Source of the DNA: an uncultured Oscillospiraceae bacterium
GTDB taxonomy: Bacteria > Bacillota > Clostridia > Oscillospirales > Ruminococcaceae
Direction: 5' to 3'
DNA length: 48,202 nt
NCBI GenBank assembly: GCA_910589145.1
Contig: CAJUSD010000025.1
Span: 1 to 48,202, forward strand
Part shown: positions 16,986-25,958 of the stretch, one piece after another
Position numbering within the stretch: position 1 is the first letter of the stretch
Layout: every line of letters starts with the position of its first letter
Position numbers and translations under genes: made by a program
The notes under the pieces: model-generated
What the model saw: only the letters and a program-made list of their open reading frames with translations
What the model was told of the DNA's origin: nothing
Databases searched by the model: none

Positions 16986-19304
16986 CTATCCTTTTTCCTC
17001 CCCACGGGTTTGTGAGGGGCTTACCCCATAAAATCTTTTATAAGCCCGCCGAAACGTACTTGTAGTACTGTACCCGCATTTTTCTGCCACATCATCAACC
17101 TTCATTTTCTGTTCCGACAGCAGACAATAAGCGTATTTCATGCGGATCTGGTCTAAATATACAGAAAAGTTCTCCCCAGTCAGCTCCTTAAAAAGCTGGG
17201 AAAAATATGCTTCTGAAAGCTGGAAACGGGAAGCGGCGTATTTCAGCGACATGGCAGGATTCCCGAATTCCTGTTCTACAAAGGAGAGCATTTCCTGTTT
17301 CAGACCATCCTTCTTTTTGCTGCCCCGGTTCTGATATACTTCACCGATTTCAGAGGTAATTCCCAACACTTTTTCCTGTAAGGTTTTGGGAGGCAATTCA
17401 GGGTCGAGGCGGAAAATCTGATCTTGATAAGAGGGAAGCAGGGAATTGTCAAGGGAACGAAGCAGTGCGGCTTTCAACTGGCTGACAAAGATCTGGCGCA
17501 TTTTAGGCTGGAGGTGCATCTGAAGCAGGTTTTTCTCCAAAACTTCCTTAACATTTTCCAAAGCTGTATCTGTCTCCCCTGCCTTAAGCTGCCTGCAAAG
17601 GCGGGCTTCAAAATCAGCAGGATAATAAAATAGGTTATGGCCATCGGAAAGTTGAGCTGCATCCCATATAATGCTTCCCTTAGCATTAAGAAAGGCCGAC
17701 TGCCTCAGCGCCTCCCGGCAAAGGTTATAATGGTCACATACCCTGTGGATATCTTCAAAAAGTTCGCTGCCTACACAGCGCAAAGAAAAAATTTTGTTAT
17801 CCTCAGTATAATCAATACATCTTTGCAGACAGGACTCACATATGGCCTGGTACTGTTTTGCATCCTGAACAGCAAAACGACAGATAATTACAATCTGGTC
17901 AATACTGCGGCTGTAAAGGAATCCCCAACCCTTGAATTCATCCTCCATTTGGGTCAGGAGGCGTTGTTTTTCAGCAGTAAAAGCTTCCAGTATATCCAGG
18001 GATTCAATAGAAGAAAGGTCGTTTTGAGGACTTTCGATTCCAATGGCGAGAACGCAGAAGAAGCCATCCAGAGAAAGCCCCAGCCGGCGTTCCAGCTCCT
18101 GGCGTTCTGGTTCCCCGGTAAAAGAATCATTGATGAGCTTATCCAGATATGCCGCCCGCAGAATGGGGAGCTGTTCCTGAACATTTTTACTTAAAAGCCT
18201 GTTGTCCTGCACCACATGAAGGATGGAATTATTTAGATATGCAAAAACATTTCCCCCCGTAAAGGCAACAGAGGTATTTTTCTCAGCACCTTTTAAGATA
18301 TCAGCTATACTGCTGATTTGGGAGCTGGATCTAAATGCAAGGTAAAACGCATACCCTAAAGCCAGAAGGAGAGCAAAGATATTCATAGCCGCAGAAAGAT
18401 AGCCCAGATAAATAGCATCTTTGTGCGCTACGGCAAGGGGCATTGCAGCAATATATTTCAGTCCATAATCGGAAATAGCATATGTAGCCAAATTCTGTTC
18501 CCCAAAAAAATCTGTAGGAACTTGTCCTCTAGGGACAAGAATCGAAAGAGAGGGAAATAAAAAGTCTTCCGGCAGATCAGGATTACTGGAAAACAAAAGC
18601 TGATTCCGTTCATCAAGAATATAAAAGGAACCTCCATAATCCAAAATCTGGGAAAACGCATCGGACAAAGCGCTGTCTTCTAAGAGGAAAAACAGCGTTG
18701 CCTGACATTCTGTTGTCATTGGCATTGCATATAAAATCCCCTGATACTTGTAGCCGTTCCATTGAATTGTTTCATAGGAGTGGAATTCCCTTAAATAAGT
18801 TTTTGCAGGATACTGAGTTAAAAAATCCTGAAAATCCCCGTTTCCAAACTGATATCTTGCCCCATATTCTCTTTCCAGATTGTTGCAGGTAAAATATTGA
18901 GAAATCAGGATACGGCTGTTATGATAGTAAATACAGGCTCCTATATTCCGGTTAGTTAAATCAGATTCCCGGAGGGCGCTTAATGCTTTCCATAAAGTAT
19001 AATAATCCTCTGTTTTTCGGGTTTCCCCAATCTTTTGGAGGTTAATTAAGTCATTATTCATTCGGATATGGGGGGATATCAGATCAAAAGTCTTTAAAGT
19101 AGTATCTACATATGCAACCCCTTGGTCCAGCGCAGCCATTTGCCGTTCTATGGCATTGCTTTTTGTAATATGTATTGCCCGATTGGAAACAACTGCCAAA
19201 ACAATAACTGGCAAAAGTACAAAAACGGCGTAAGGCGCTAAAAATTGAAGAAGTATTCGTTTAAAGCCTTCATCCCGCCGTTGAAATCTAGAATTTTGAG
19301 ACAT
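16986..19304 (-). CDS. Membrane-anchored AraC-family transcriptional regulator
   Basis: One-component sensor of 772 residues. A membrane helix lies at about 20-41 (FLAPYAVFVLLPVIVLAVVS), then an extracellular Cache-like domain (about 42-290). A second helix lies near 298-320 (NIFALLLALGYAFYLAFRSS), followed by a cytoplasmic region and a C-terminal double HTH of the AraC type. The HTH has LSEAYFSQLFKELTGENF and VAEKCGYSTTSTFRRAYKRF. Such proteins usually sit beside LplABC-type transporters and activate them when glycan is present. The start ATG 19304 has GAGGAGG 8 bases upstream. It is convergent to the ABC operon, so regulation would be in trans on the control region at 12652-13189. Confidence 0.9.
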   Translation of the reverse strand: MSQNSRFQRRDEGFKRILLQFLAPYAVFVLLPVIVLAVVSNRAIHITKSNAIERQMAALDQGVAYVDTTLKTFDLISPHIRMNNDLINLQKIGETRKTEDYYTLWKALSALRESDLTNRNIGACIYYHNSRILISQYFTCNNLEREYGARYQFGNGDFQDFLTQYPAKTYLREFHSYETIQWNGYKYQGILYAMPMTTECQATLFFLLEDSALSDAFSQILDYGGSFYILDERNQLLFSSNPDLPEDFLFPSLSILVPRGQVPTDFFGEQNLATYAISDYGLKYIAAMPLAVAHKDAIYLGYLSAAMNIFALLLALGYAFYLAFRSSSQISSIADILKGAEKNTSVAFTGGNVFAYLNNSILHVVQDNRLLSKNVQEQLPILRAAYLDKLINDSFTGEPERQELERRLGLSLDGFFCVLAIGIESPQNDLSSIESLDILEAFTAEKQRLLTQMEDEFKGWGFLYSRSIDQIVIICRFAVQDAKQYQAICESCLQRCIDYTEDNKIFSLRCVGSELFEDIHRVCDHYNLCREALRQSAFLNAKGSIIWDAAQLSDGHNLFYYPADFEARLCRQLKAGETDTALENVKEVLEKNLLQMHLQPKMRQIFVSQLKAALLRSLDNSLLPSYQDQIFRLDPELPPKTLQEKVLGITSEIGEVYQNRGSKKKDGLKQEMLSFVEQEFGNPAMSLKYAASRFQLSEAYFSQLFKELTGENFSVYLDQIRMKYAYCLLSEQKMKVDDVAEKCGYSTTSTFRRAYKRFYGVSPSQTRGEEKG

Positions 19305-19688
19305 ATTACGCCCCTCCTCGATCGCCTGTTCCTATATCTTAAGGATATCTTTTTACATTATACAATAAATCAATCCATTTTTCCAGCGTTGTAGGAAAAA
19401 TGACTAAAAATCCATTTGTTTTTTTGGCTTAGGGGAGTAGATTTTTTTCGATATCAATTTTATGGCGTCCCGGAAACTTGGCTTTTTGGTTATACTTAGC
19501 TGGTTGATAACATCTTCAAATTAGAATTTGCTGGGTCAAAAATTCCTCTCAATTTTTCCTCGCAATATTATACAGAAACTGAACCAGTTTTCCCACCAAG
19601 GTATTTTTCTTTTAAAAACAGTTATTTATTGGACTTTGACTGCACCCGTCTTAGGTTACGCTCAAAGATTAAGATATACTCAAAAAAA
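19305..19688. other. Intergenic region upstream of the AraC gene
   Basis: A minus-strand TATAAT at 19357-19362 is a reasonable -10 box for the regulator gene, with TGGAAA as a weak -35 18 bases further upstream. The rest (about 19370-19688) is AT-rich and shows no gene, repeat or structured RNA that I can support. Confidence 0.4.
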
Positions 19689-19718
19689 TGCCCGCTGTAT
19701 TGTACAGCGGGCAAAAAC
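19689..19718. terminator. Terminator of the groESL operon
   Basis: Perfect 11-bp stem TGCCCGCTGTA (19689-19699) / TACAGCGGGCA (19703-19713) with a 3-base loop. On the minus strand the stem is followed by a run of seven T (19682-19688). It lies 27 bases past the groEL stop. Confidence 0.85.
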
Positions 19719-19744
19719 ATATATAGAAAGGAAAAGACTGTTTA

Positions 19745-21370
19745 TTAATACATACCGCCCATATTGGGGTTAGCAGCAACTGGAGGATTTTCCTCTTTCT
19801 TATCTGCAACCAGCGATTCAGTCGTAAGCACCATGGCAGCAACAGAAGAAGCATTTTGAAGTGCGCTTCTGGTAACTTTAGTAGGATCAACAATACCAGC
19901 TTCAATCATATCAACATACTTCTCATTATAAGCATCAAAGCCATAACCAGATTTCTTAGAACGCTTAATGGTATCAATGATAACAGAGCCTTCCAAGCCG
20001 GCGTTTGCGGCAATCTGGCGGACAGGTTCTTCCAAAGCTTTCAGGACAATTTTCACACCGGTCTTTTCATCGCCTTCGCAGGAAGCAATGACCTTTTCAA
20101 CAGCGGGTACAGCATTAAGCAGAGCAGTACCGCCGCCGGCAACGATTCCTTCTTCCACAGCAGCCTTGGTAGCGGAAAGAGCATCTTCAATGCGAAGTTT
20201 CTTTTCCTTCATCTCAATCTCAGTTGCAGCACCGACTTTAATGACAGCTACACCGCCAGCAAGTTTGGCGAGACGTTCCTGAAGTTTCTCTTTGTCAAAA
20301 TCGGAGGTAGTGGTTTCAATCTGAGTGCGGATTTGTCCAACCCTGGCTTTAATGTCTGCAGAATTGCCAGCACCGTCAACAATAATTGTATTTTCCTTCT
20401 GGACTTTAACTTGGCGGGCACGGCCCAGTTGATCCATAGTGGCTTCTTTCAGTTCAAGACCAAGTTCTTCAGAAATAACCTGACCGCCTGTGAGAACGGC
20501 AATGTCCTGCAGCATCTCTTTTCTGCGGTCGCCAAAACCAGGAGCTTTCACAGCAACACAGGTAAAGGTTCCCCTTAATTTATTAACAATAAGGGTGGAA
20601 AGCGCTTCGCCTTCTACATCCTCGGCAATAATCACAAGCTTTTTGCCGGATTGTACAATCTGCTCCAGCAAGGGAAGAATCTCCTGAACAGAACTGATCT
20701 TTTTATCGGTAATCAAAAGGTAAGCGTCGTCAATGACCGCTTCCATCTTGTCCATATCGGTAGCCATATAAGGGGTAATATAACCGCGGTCAAACTGCAT
20801 GCCTTCAACAACTTCGCTGTATGTTTCAGCAGTTTTAGATTCTTCAATTGTAATAACGCCGTCAGCGGTTACTTTATCCATTGCTTCTGCAATCAGCTTG
20901 CCAACAAAGGGATCCCCTGCGGAAACAGTGGCAACGCGCTCAATATCTGTAGAACTGGAAACCATCTTGGAACTTGCGGTAATTGCCTCTACAGCGGCGT
21001 CAACTGCTTTGGCAATACCTTTTTTAACAACCATGGGATTAGCACCAGCAGCAACATTTTTCATGCCCTCACGAACCAGAGCCTGCGCTAACAGAGTAGC
21101 AGTTGTGGTACCGTCGCCTGCTGCATCATTGGTCTTAGTAGCAACTTCCTTGACAAGCTGTGCACCCATATTCTCAAAGGCGTCGTCCAGCTCAATTTCT
21201 TTTGCTATTGTAACGCCGTCATTTGTAATCAGGGGAGAACCAAACTTCTTATCAAGAACAACGTTACGGCCTTTAGGCCCTAATGTAATTTTTACAGTAT
21301 CTGCTAACTGATCGATACCGGATTGAAGCGCTTTCCTTGCTTCTTCACCGTATTTAAGTTCTTTTGCCAT
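19745..21370 (-). CDS. groEL: 60 kDa chaperonin GroEL
   Basis: ATP-driven folding chamber subunit that works as a double heptamer with GroES in the cytoplasm. The 541-residue product has the canonical start MAKELKYGEEARKAL, the nucleotide loop NDAAGDGTTTATLLAQ near residue 85, and conserved blocks KAPGFGDRRKEML and EEGIVAGGGTALL. The tail is short (NPNMGGMY), without the long GGM repeats of many homologues. A good ribosome site (AGGAGG) precedes ATG 21370. It is the second gene of groES-groEL, 63 bp after groES, and is controlled by the CIRCE operator upstream of groES. Confidence 0.99.
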   Translation of the reverse strand: MAKELKYGEEARKALQSGIDQLADTVKITLGPKGRNVVLDKKFGSPLITNDGVTIAKEIELDDAFENMGAQLVKEVATKTNDAAGDGTTTATLLAQALVREGMKNVAAGANPMVVKKGIAKAVDAAVEAITASSKMVSSSTDIERVATVSAGDPFVGKLIAEAMDKVTADGVITIEESKTAETYSEVVEGMQFDRGYITPYMATDMDKMEAVIDDAYLLITDKKISSVQEILPLLEQIVQSGKKLVIIAEDVEGEALSTLIVNKLRGTFTCVAVKAPGFGDRRKEMLQDIAVLTGGQVISEELGLELKEATMDQLGRARQVKVQKENTIIVDGAGNSADIKARVGQIRTQIETTTSDFDKEKLQERLAKLAGGVAVIKVGAATEIEMKEKKLRIEDALSATKAAVEEGIVAGGGTALLNAVPAVEKVIASCEGDEKTGVKIVLKALEEPVRQIAANAGLEGSVIIDTIKRSKKSGYGFDAYNEKYVDMIEAGIVDPTKVTRSALQNASSVAAMVLTTESLVADKKEENPPVAANPNMGGMY

Positions 21371-21433
21371 GTCAAACGACCTCCTGTATTCAAATCTTTT
21401 TATTATATGCTATTAGAAAACTTCAAATTGTCC

Positions 21434-21718
21434 TTATTCTACAATTGCAAGGATATCTCCTTGACGCAGAATCGTGTACTCAATGCCGTCTACCTTGACT
21501 TCTGTACCGGAATATTTGCTGATAAGAACCTTATCACCAACTTTAACGGTCATAACTACATCTTTTCCATCAACAACTCCGCCAGGGCCAACTGCCACGA
21601 TTTCTGCTACCTGGGGTTTTTCTTTGGCGCTCCCTGCCAAAATAATCCCGCTCTTTGTTGTTTCTTCTGCTTCTACCATTTTGATTACAACTCTGTCTGC
21701 AAGAGGTTTAATGGTCAT
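21434..21718 (-). CDS. groES: 10 kDa co-chaperonin GroES
   Basis: Heptameric lid of the GroEL chamber. The 94-residue product starts MTIKPLADRVVIK and contains the mobile-loop region EAEETTKSGIILAGSAKEKPQ and the C-terminal block GDKVLISKYSGTEVKVDGIEY. The start is ATG 21718 with AGGAGG 8 bases upstream; the reading frame stays open for 38 more codons upstream but crosses the CIRCE leader, so that extension is rejected. It heads the heat-shock operon. Confidence 0.98.
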   Translation of the reverse strand: MTIKPLADRVVIKMVEAEETTKSGIILAGSAKEKPQVAEIVAVGPGGVVDGKDVVMTVKVGDKVLISKYSGTEVKVDGIEYTILRQGDILAIVE

Positions 21719-21825
21719 GTCTGTTCCTCCTAAATAAATATTTGTATGTGTGCAGCTTTTGACTGCACTGTGATTTAACATGCCTTTGGATGATTTTCCC
21801 TGAAAGAATATCAGGCTTTGGTGTG

Positions 21826-21852
21826 TTAGCACTCTATCTTTTGGAGTGCTAA
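21826..21852. promoter_or_regulatory. CIRCE operator (HrcA binding site)
   Basis: TTAGCACTC (21826-21834), a 9-base spacer, then GAGTGCTAA (21844-21852) match the CIRCE consensus exactly. It lies about 108 bases upstream of the groES start and immediately downstream of the -10 box. HrcA bound here would repress groESL until heat or misfolded protein releases it. No hrcA gene is in the window. Confidence 0.97.
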
Positions 21853-21856
21853 CTAT

Positions 21857-21884
21857 ATTTTATCCATTTCTCAAAAAAAATCAA
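21857..21884 (-). promoter_or_regulatory. groESL promoter
   Basis: On the minus strand TTGATT (21879-21884), a 16-base spacer and TAAAAT (21857-21862) form a sigma-A-like promoter. Transcription would start inside the CIRCE dyad, as is usual for HrcA-controlled operons. Confidence 0.75.
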
Positions 21885-21991
21885 CCCCTTTTTGGAAAAA
21901 ACTTCGGGGTTTTGCAGATTTTTACAGTTTGTTAATTTTTAGTTCAAAAAAAGATAGGTATATAACACTGATTAATTTAAAATAGAAAAGC

Positions 21992-22110
21992 TAATATGTG
22001 GGTACAGCCTAAAACGAATACATTCTAAAGCAGATAAAAAAGGGTTCGAGCCCAGCCCGCGAACAATCATCAGCTGCTGAGACAGTGCCCTAAAAACAGA
22101 AGCCCTTACT
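21992..22110 (+). repeat. Internally deleted copy of the modular intergenic repeat (copy R4)
   Basis: It begins TAATATGTGGGTACAGCCTA, like the terminus and lead-in of other copies, with CTAAAGCAGATAAAAAAGGG following. It then jumps directly to the distal module (GCGAACAATCATCAGCTGCT, GAGACAGTGCCCTAAAA). Compare the distal module GCGAACAGCCAACGGCTGCT of the full copies. The stem-loop and CCCGCC modules are missing. The right boundary is approximate. Confidence 0.65.
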
Positions 22111-22151
22111 TTTAAGAGGCTCTTAATATAACTAAAAACCAGATATCTCTT

Positions 22152-22314
22152 AGAACCTGTATTCACAACCGAGGGATGCTGGATGGACGAGGATTTTTCT
22201 CGTCAGACAAGGAGATTTTCCGCAGCCATACTGACGTATGGCAAGGGAAACCGACGCAGTATGGCGGGAAAAAGGCCAGCCGGACGGCGTGCAGCGGTTG
22301 TGAATACAGGTTCT
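22152..22314. repeat. 163-bp fold-back element A
   Basis: Perfect 20-bp terminal inverted repeats: AGAACCTGTATTCACAACCG (22152-22171) and its reverse complement (22295-22314). Inside, further inverted segments (CAGCCATACTG.. / ..CAGTATGG, GGATTTTTC.. / ..GGGAAAAAGG) let nearly the whole unit fold into one hairpin. It has no coding capacity. It lies 17 bases past the yitT stop. A diverged relative of the same length is at 42291-42453. Confidence 0.8.
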
Positions 22315-22331
22315 TAGACTTCACCAGCATT

Positions 22332-23231
22332 TCAAGATTCTTCCTGACCGTCTTTAAATCCCTCCCCGGTTATTTCATGGGCATCGCCAACAATTACAAA
22401 AGCCCTTGGATCGGCATTTTTGACAATATCAAGGGTCCTGTGCATTTCCCCCCTGCGGACAGCACAGAGCAGAACTTCGCCTTCCACGCCGCTGTACCCT
22501 CCCCTTGATTTCAGCTCAGTAACACCGCGGTCAAGATCCTTTAAAATATGCTCTTTAATCTCCTGATTATTTTTTGAGATAATAAACATCATTTTCCCAG
22601 TACCGCTGTCGCTGCCATACATAACCATGTCAATTACCTTTGTTGTAACAAATACAAAAACAATAGCATAAAGGGGACTTTCAATAGAGCGATAAACAGG
22701 AATCGTAGCAAGCACAACAAGCATATCCGCGGCAAGGATAAGATGGGCCAAAGAAATAAAGCGAATAAATCTGTTCAGCAATTTGGCAATCAAATCAGTT
22801 CCGCCGGTAGCACCGCCGCGTAAAAAGATGAGGGCAAGACCTGCCCCGCTGAGAATCCCGCCGAAAATACAGCAAAGCATCATATCTCCCTGGTAAGCAG
22901 GCATAAAGGGAGCAGTAATATCAATTACAACGGAAGAAAGAACCGTACCAGCAATTACTTTCGCCAAAAAACCTTTTCCAAGCTGCCATGCGCCAATAAA
23001 GAAAAAGGGGAGATTCATTACAAGAATAGTTGAACCGATAGGCAGGCCAAAAAGATAATTCAGCATTGTAGCAATGCCGGTAAAGCCCCCAGGGGCGATA
23101 TTATTGGGAGCAGTAAAAATATTAACGAAAGCTGCATATAAAAGGCTTCCAGCCAGAAAAAAGAGAATATCCACAAAGATGGAAGCCCATTTTCTGACAG
23201 AGGAGGACTGCCGCAGATTATTTTTCTCCAT
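22332..23231 (-). CDS. YitT family membrane protein (DUF161-DUF2179)
   Basis: Polytopic membrane protein of 299 residues and unknown transport role. Five or six hydrophobic segments fill residues about 20-215, with the family block NIFTAPNNIAPGGFTGIATML and the glycine-rich RGGATGGTDLIAKLLNRF. The C-terminal soluble DUF2179 domain ends in ADPRAFVIVGDAHEITGEGF, as in YitT/YebE/YpjC paralogues. The start ATG 23231 has AAAGGAG 9 bases upstream; an in-frame start 13 codons earlier lacks a site. It is monocistronic, divergent from the SGNH hydrolase gene, with fold-back element A immediately downstream. Confidence 0.9.
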   Translation of the reverse strand: MEKNNLRQSSSVRKWASIFVDILFFLAGSLLYAAFVNIFTAPNNIAPGGFTGIATMLNYLFGLPIGSTILVMNLPFFFIGAWQLGKGFLAKVIAGTVLSSVVIDITAPFMPAYQGDMMLCCIFGGILSGAGLALIFLRGGATGGTDLIAKLLNRFIRFISLAHLILAADMLVVLATIPVYRSIESPLYAIVFVFVTTKVIDMVMYGSDSGTGKMMFIISKNNQEIKEHILKDLDRGVTELKSRGGYSGVEGEVLLCAVRRGEMHRTLDIVKNADPRAFVIVGDAHEITGEGFKDGQEES

Positions 23232-23396
23232 GAAAAGTCTCCTTTCAGTTCGTCTATATGCCATTTGCATCTGAATTCTGTATCTTTCAAAAATACAAAT
23301 GATATAAATTTAATCTATCCAATTCAAATTTTATATGCTATACTTTATCAAACAGCAAATTCAAATCTATCATTTCATTTAAAGGAGCTGGATGAT

Positions 23397-24032
23397 ATGA
23401 ACTCATTTTTTGCAAAAGGATCAACCGTTTTATTTTATGGAGACAGTATAACGGACGTTCACCGCGACCGAAGCGGCTTTCATTCCCTTGGCGAAGGATA
23501 TCCCGCCAAAACTGCGGCAATTTATCAAGCACTGTTTGCAGAAAATGAGGTGAAATTCCTAAACCGGGGCATTTCCGGCGATACTACCACACAGCTTTTA
23601 GAGCGGTACGATGCTGATGTAAAAGCCTTGAACCCAGACTACATATCCATATTAATAGGCATCAACGATACCTGGAGACGGTATGACTCAGATCGTTACA
23701 CCAGCACAGAACAGTTTGAAAAAAATTACCGGCAGCTTCTGGGCCAGATACGCCGCGATCTGCCAAAATGCAAAATTATCCTGATGGAGCCATGGCTGTT
23801 ATCCAGCGATCCCCAAAAAGAGATGTGGCATGGGGATTTTGACCCGAAACAGGAAACTGTAAACATGTTGAAAACGGAAGGGGACTATTTTCTCCCAACG
23901 ACCAAAGTTTTCGATGAGGCTAAAAAATCCGGCGCAACCGATATTGACATAAGCGCCGACGGCGTGCATCCTACAGATTTTGGCCATGGACTGATTACCC
24001 TTGGATGGATGCGGAACCTGGGGATCCTTTAA
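23397..24032 (+). CDS. SGNH/GDSL-family hydrolase (esterase or deacetylase)
   Basis: Serine hydrolase of 211 residues. Block I is LFYGDSITD with nucleophile S17; block II is NRGISGDTT, supplying the oxyanion glycine; block III is GINDTW (Asn of the oxyanion hole); block V is DGVHPTDFGH with the catalytic Asp and His. It lacks a signal peptide and is thus likely cytoplasmic. Many close homologues remove acetyl or other acyl groups from sugars, but the substrate here is unknown. The start ATG 23397 has AAAGGAG 9 bases upstream. It is transcribed alone and ends in the perfect palindrome at 24141-24180 that it shares with the convergent ABC operon. Confidence 0.9.
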   Translation: MNSFFAKGSTVLFYGDSITDVHRDRSGFHSLGEGYPAKTAAIYQALFAENEVKFLNRGISGDTTTQLLERYDADVKALNPDYISILIGINDTWRRYDSDRYTSTEQFEKNYRQLLGQIRRDLPKCKIILMEPWLLSSDPQKEMWHGDFDPKQETVNMLKTEGDYFLPTTKVFDEAKKSGATDIDISADGVHPTDFGHGLITLGWMRNLGIL

Positions 24033-24140
24033 GACTGGAATATTCCGGCTTTATTAGTATAGCACATTTTAGAAAAATTTGCATCAAATTATGGCATCTT
24101 GTTTTGTATCTCTGCAAACATAGACCTGATTTTGATTATA

Positions 24141-24180
24141 AAGATGGGGATCGCTTCTTCGAAGAAGCGATCCCCATCTT
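24141..24180. terminator. Perfect 40-bp palindrome, bidirectional terminator
   Basis: Two 20-base arms (24141-24160 and 24161-24180) are exact reverse complements with no unpaired loop; the arms meet at TTCTTC|GAAGAA. Each arm end is AT-rich, so either strand gives a GC stem followed by U residues. It lies between convergent genes, and the stop codon of the ABC ATPase gene (24180-24182) overlaps its last base. Confidence 0.85.
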
Positions 24181-24959
24181 TAAGTTTCCCCAGCATTGGG
24201 TACAAACATCGGCAGCCCTGTTATGGGGTTATCTGTTATAATTCCTTGAATTCCAAATACCTCTTGGATAAAAGGGGCGGTCATCATTTCCCGCACCGTC
24301 CCTTCTCCCTGCCATCTTCCCCCGCGCATGGAAAAGATTCGATCTGAAAACTCTGCCGCCTGATTCAAATCATGGAGAACCATCAAAACCGTTAATCCTG
24401 TCTCACGGTTTAACTTCCGTACTAACTGAAGCGTTTCATATTGGGCGGCAATATCCAAATAGGTGGTAGGCTCATCCAATAATAAAATTTCAGGCTTTTG
24501 TGCAAGCCGCATTGCAATCCAAACCCTCTGGCGTTCTCCTCCTGAAAGGGAGGAAGCCGCCCTTTCCTGGAACCCGTCTAAGTTCATCTGAGAGATTGCC
24601 CATTCAACAATCTGCCGGTCGTTTTCCTGGAGCCTTTGTCCAAAGGATAAAAAGGGAGTCCGTCCAAATTCCACTAATTCCCGGACTGTATAATCAGGCG
24701 GGGAGGAAAGCTGTTGGGGAAGGTAGGCAAGGACTCTAGCTATCTGACGGTTTTTCCATTTGGAAGAATCCTGCCCATCTAAAAAAACCGCACCCGCCGA
24801 AGGTTTAATGACATGCGCAATTGCCTTCAAAAGGGTTGATTTCCCGCAGCCATTAGGACCGATTAAGGCAGCGGCGCAGCCTTTTGGGACAGAAAAAGAA
24901 ACATTTTGAACAACAAATTTCCCCTCATATTGGACAGAGAGAGACTGCACCCTAATCAT
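24180..24959 (-). CDS. ABC transporter ATP-binding protein, FecE/BtuD type
   Basis: ATPase of an iron-siderophore, heme or cobalamin importer, 259 residues. It shows Walker A GPNGCGKST (34-42), Q-loop LAYLPQQLSS, signature SLSGGERQRVWIA, Walker B ILLLDEPT and switch His in VLHDLNQ. It dimerises at the inner face of the membrane on the FecCD-type permease encoded just upstream, whose stop lies 8 bases inside this gene. It is the last gene of the APH-like kinase / binding protein / permease / ATPase operon. The cargo cannot be chosen from the sequence alone. Confidence 0.92.
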   Translation of the reverse strand: MIRVQSLSVQYEGKFVVQNVSFSVPKGCAAALIGPNGCGKSTLLKAIAHVIKPSAGAVFLDGQDSSKWKNRQIARVLAYLPQQLSSPPDYTVRELVEFGRTPFLSFGQRLQENDRQIVEWAISQMNLDGFQERAASSLSGGERQRVWIAMRLAQKPEILLLDEPTTYLDIAAQYETLQLVRKLNRETGLTVLMVLHDLNQAAEFSDRIFSMRGGRWQGEGTVREMMTAPFIQEVFGIQGIITDNPITGLPMFVPNAGET

Positions 24960-25950
24960 TTGTATTCATCCTTTCGCGCAAAAGGCAGAGGAAAAACGGC
25001 GCGCCGATCAAAGCAATAATAACGCCAACGGGCATTTCCGCCGGCCGGATGACAAGACGTGAAAAGGTATCGCAAAGCATTACAAACCCTGCGCCTGCCA
25101 AAGCACTGGCAGGGAATAAAACCCTGTGGTCAGAACCAATCACAAGCCTCATGCTATGGGGGACGATCAGACCAACAAATCCCAGCAGTCCAACCACTGC
25201 AACTGCTCCGGCAGAGAGCAGGGATGAAACCACGATAAAGAAAAAGCGCACCTTTTCCACAGACATTCCGAAACCGGCAGCAGTTTCATCTCCCAGCCCC
25301 AGCAGGTTAAGTTTCTGGGAAAAAAGAAAAGCTAAGGTTATTCCAACAGCGGCATAGGGGAACAGGGTAAAAAAGTCCCCCCATCCCTTAGCTGCCAAAC
25401 TTCCCACGCTAAACCCTAAAGTATTTTGAATCCGTTCCGGGAAAAAAAGATGAACTGCATTAATAACAGCGGAAACAAATGAGGATACCGCCATTCCCGC
25501 CAAAACCATTCTCAATGGATTCACCCCATTTTTCCAGGAAAGCGCATAAATCAGCAAAGTAGTGCCAAAGGCCCCTAAAAAAGCCGCTGGGGTAAGAAGG
25601 GGCTCCATATGCGGGAACAAGACCAAGCAGAGGGCAGCGGCAAGACCCGCCCCGGAATTAACCCCCACTGTACCGGGAGAAGCCAAAGGATTCCGCATGA
25701 TTCCCTGTAAAACGACCCCTGCCACAGCCAAACAGGCCCCTGCCAGCGCTCCCACTAAAGCCCGGGGAACACGGATGTTCCAAATAATCGTTCGGTTCAG
25801 TCCTTCCCTTTTATAAAAGAGCGCGGAAAGGACTTCTGAAAGCGTCAAAGGCTGGGCTCCCATACAGATACTGACAAAAAAGGCCAAAATGGCGGCAATT
25901 GTCAACAAAATAAAAAAAAGCTGCCGAAATCTCCTTCTGTTACAATTCAT
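24952..25950 (-). CDS. ABC transporter permease, FecCD/BtuC type
   Basis: Membrane subunit of a type II importer, 332 residues with about ten helices. Family blocks are RVPRALVGALAGACLAVAGV, LQGIMRNPLASPGTVGVNSG, GFVGLIVPHSMRLVIGSDHR and RPAEMPVGVIIALIGAPFF. Two starts are possible. ATG 25962 overlaps the upstream stop as ATGA but has no ribosome site. ATG 25950 has GAGG 6 bases upstream and is preferred. It follows the binding protein gene directly and overlaps the ATPase gene by 8 bases, which indicates tight coupling. Confidence 0.92.
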   Translation of the reverse strand: MNCNRRRFRQLFFILLTIAAILAFFVSICMGAQPLTLSEVLSALFYKREGLNRTIIWNIRVPRALVGALAGACLAVAGVVLQGIMRNPLASPGTVGVNSGAGLAAALCLVLFPHMEPLLTPAAFLGAFGTTLLIYALSWKNGVNPLRMVLAGMAVSSFVSAVINAVHLFFPERIQNTLGFSVGSLAAKGWGDFFTLFPYAAVGITLAFLFSQKLNLLGLGDETAAGFGMSVEKVRFFFIVVSSLLSAGAVAVVGLLGFVGLIVPHSMRLVIGSDHRVLFPASALAGAGFVMLCDTFSRLVIRPAEMPVGVIIALIGAPFFLCLLRERMNTND

Positions 25951-25958
25951 ATGCTGCC

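Noticed and set aside
19856..20578. 240-codon open frame opposite groEL
   Set aside because: Antisense to groEL, Asn/Phe/Ser-rich translation without any known domain.
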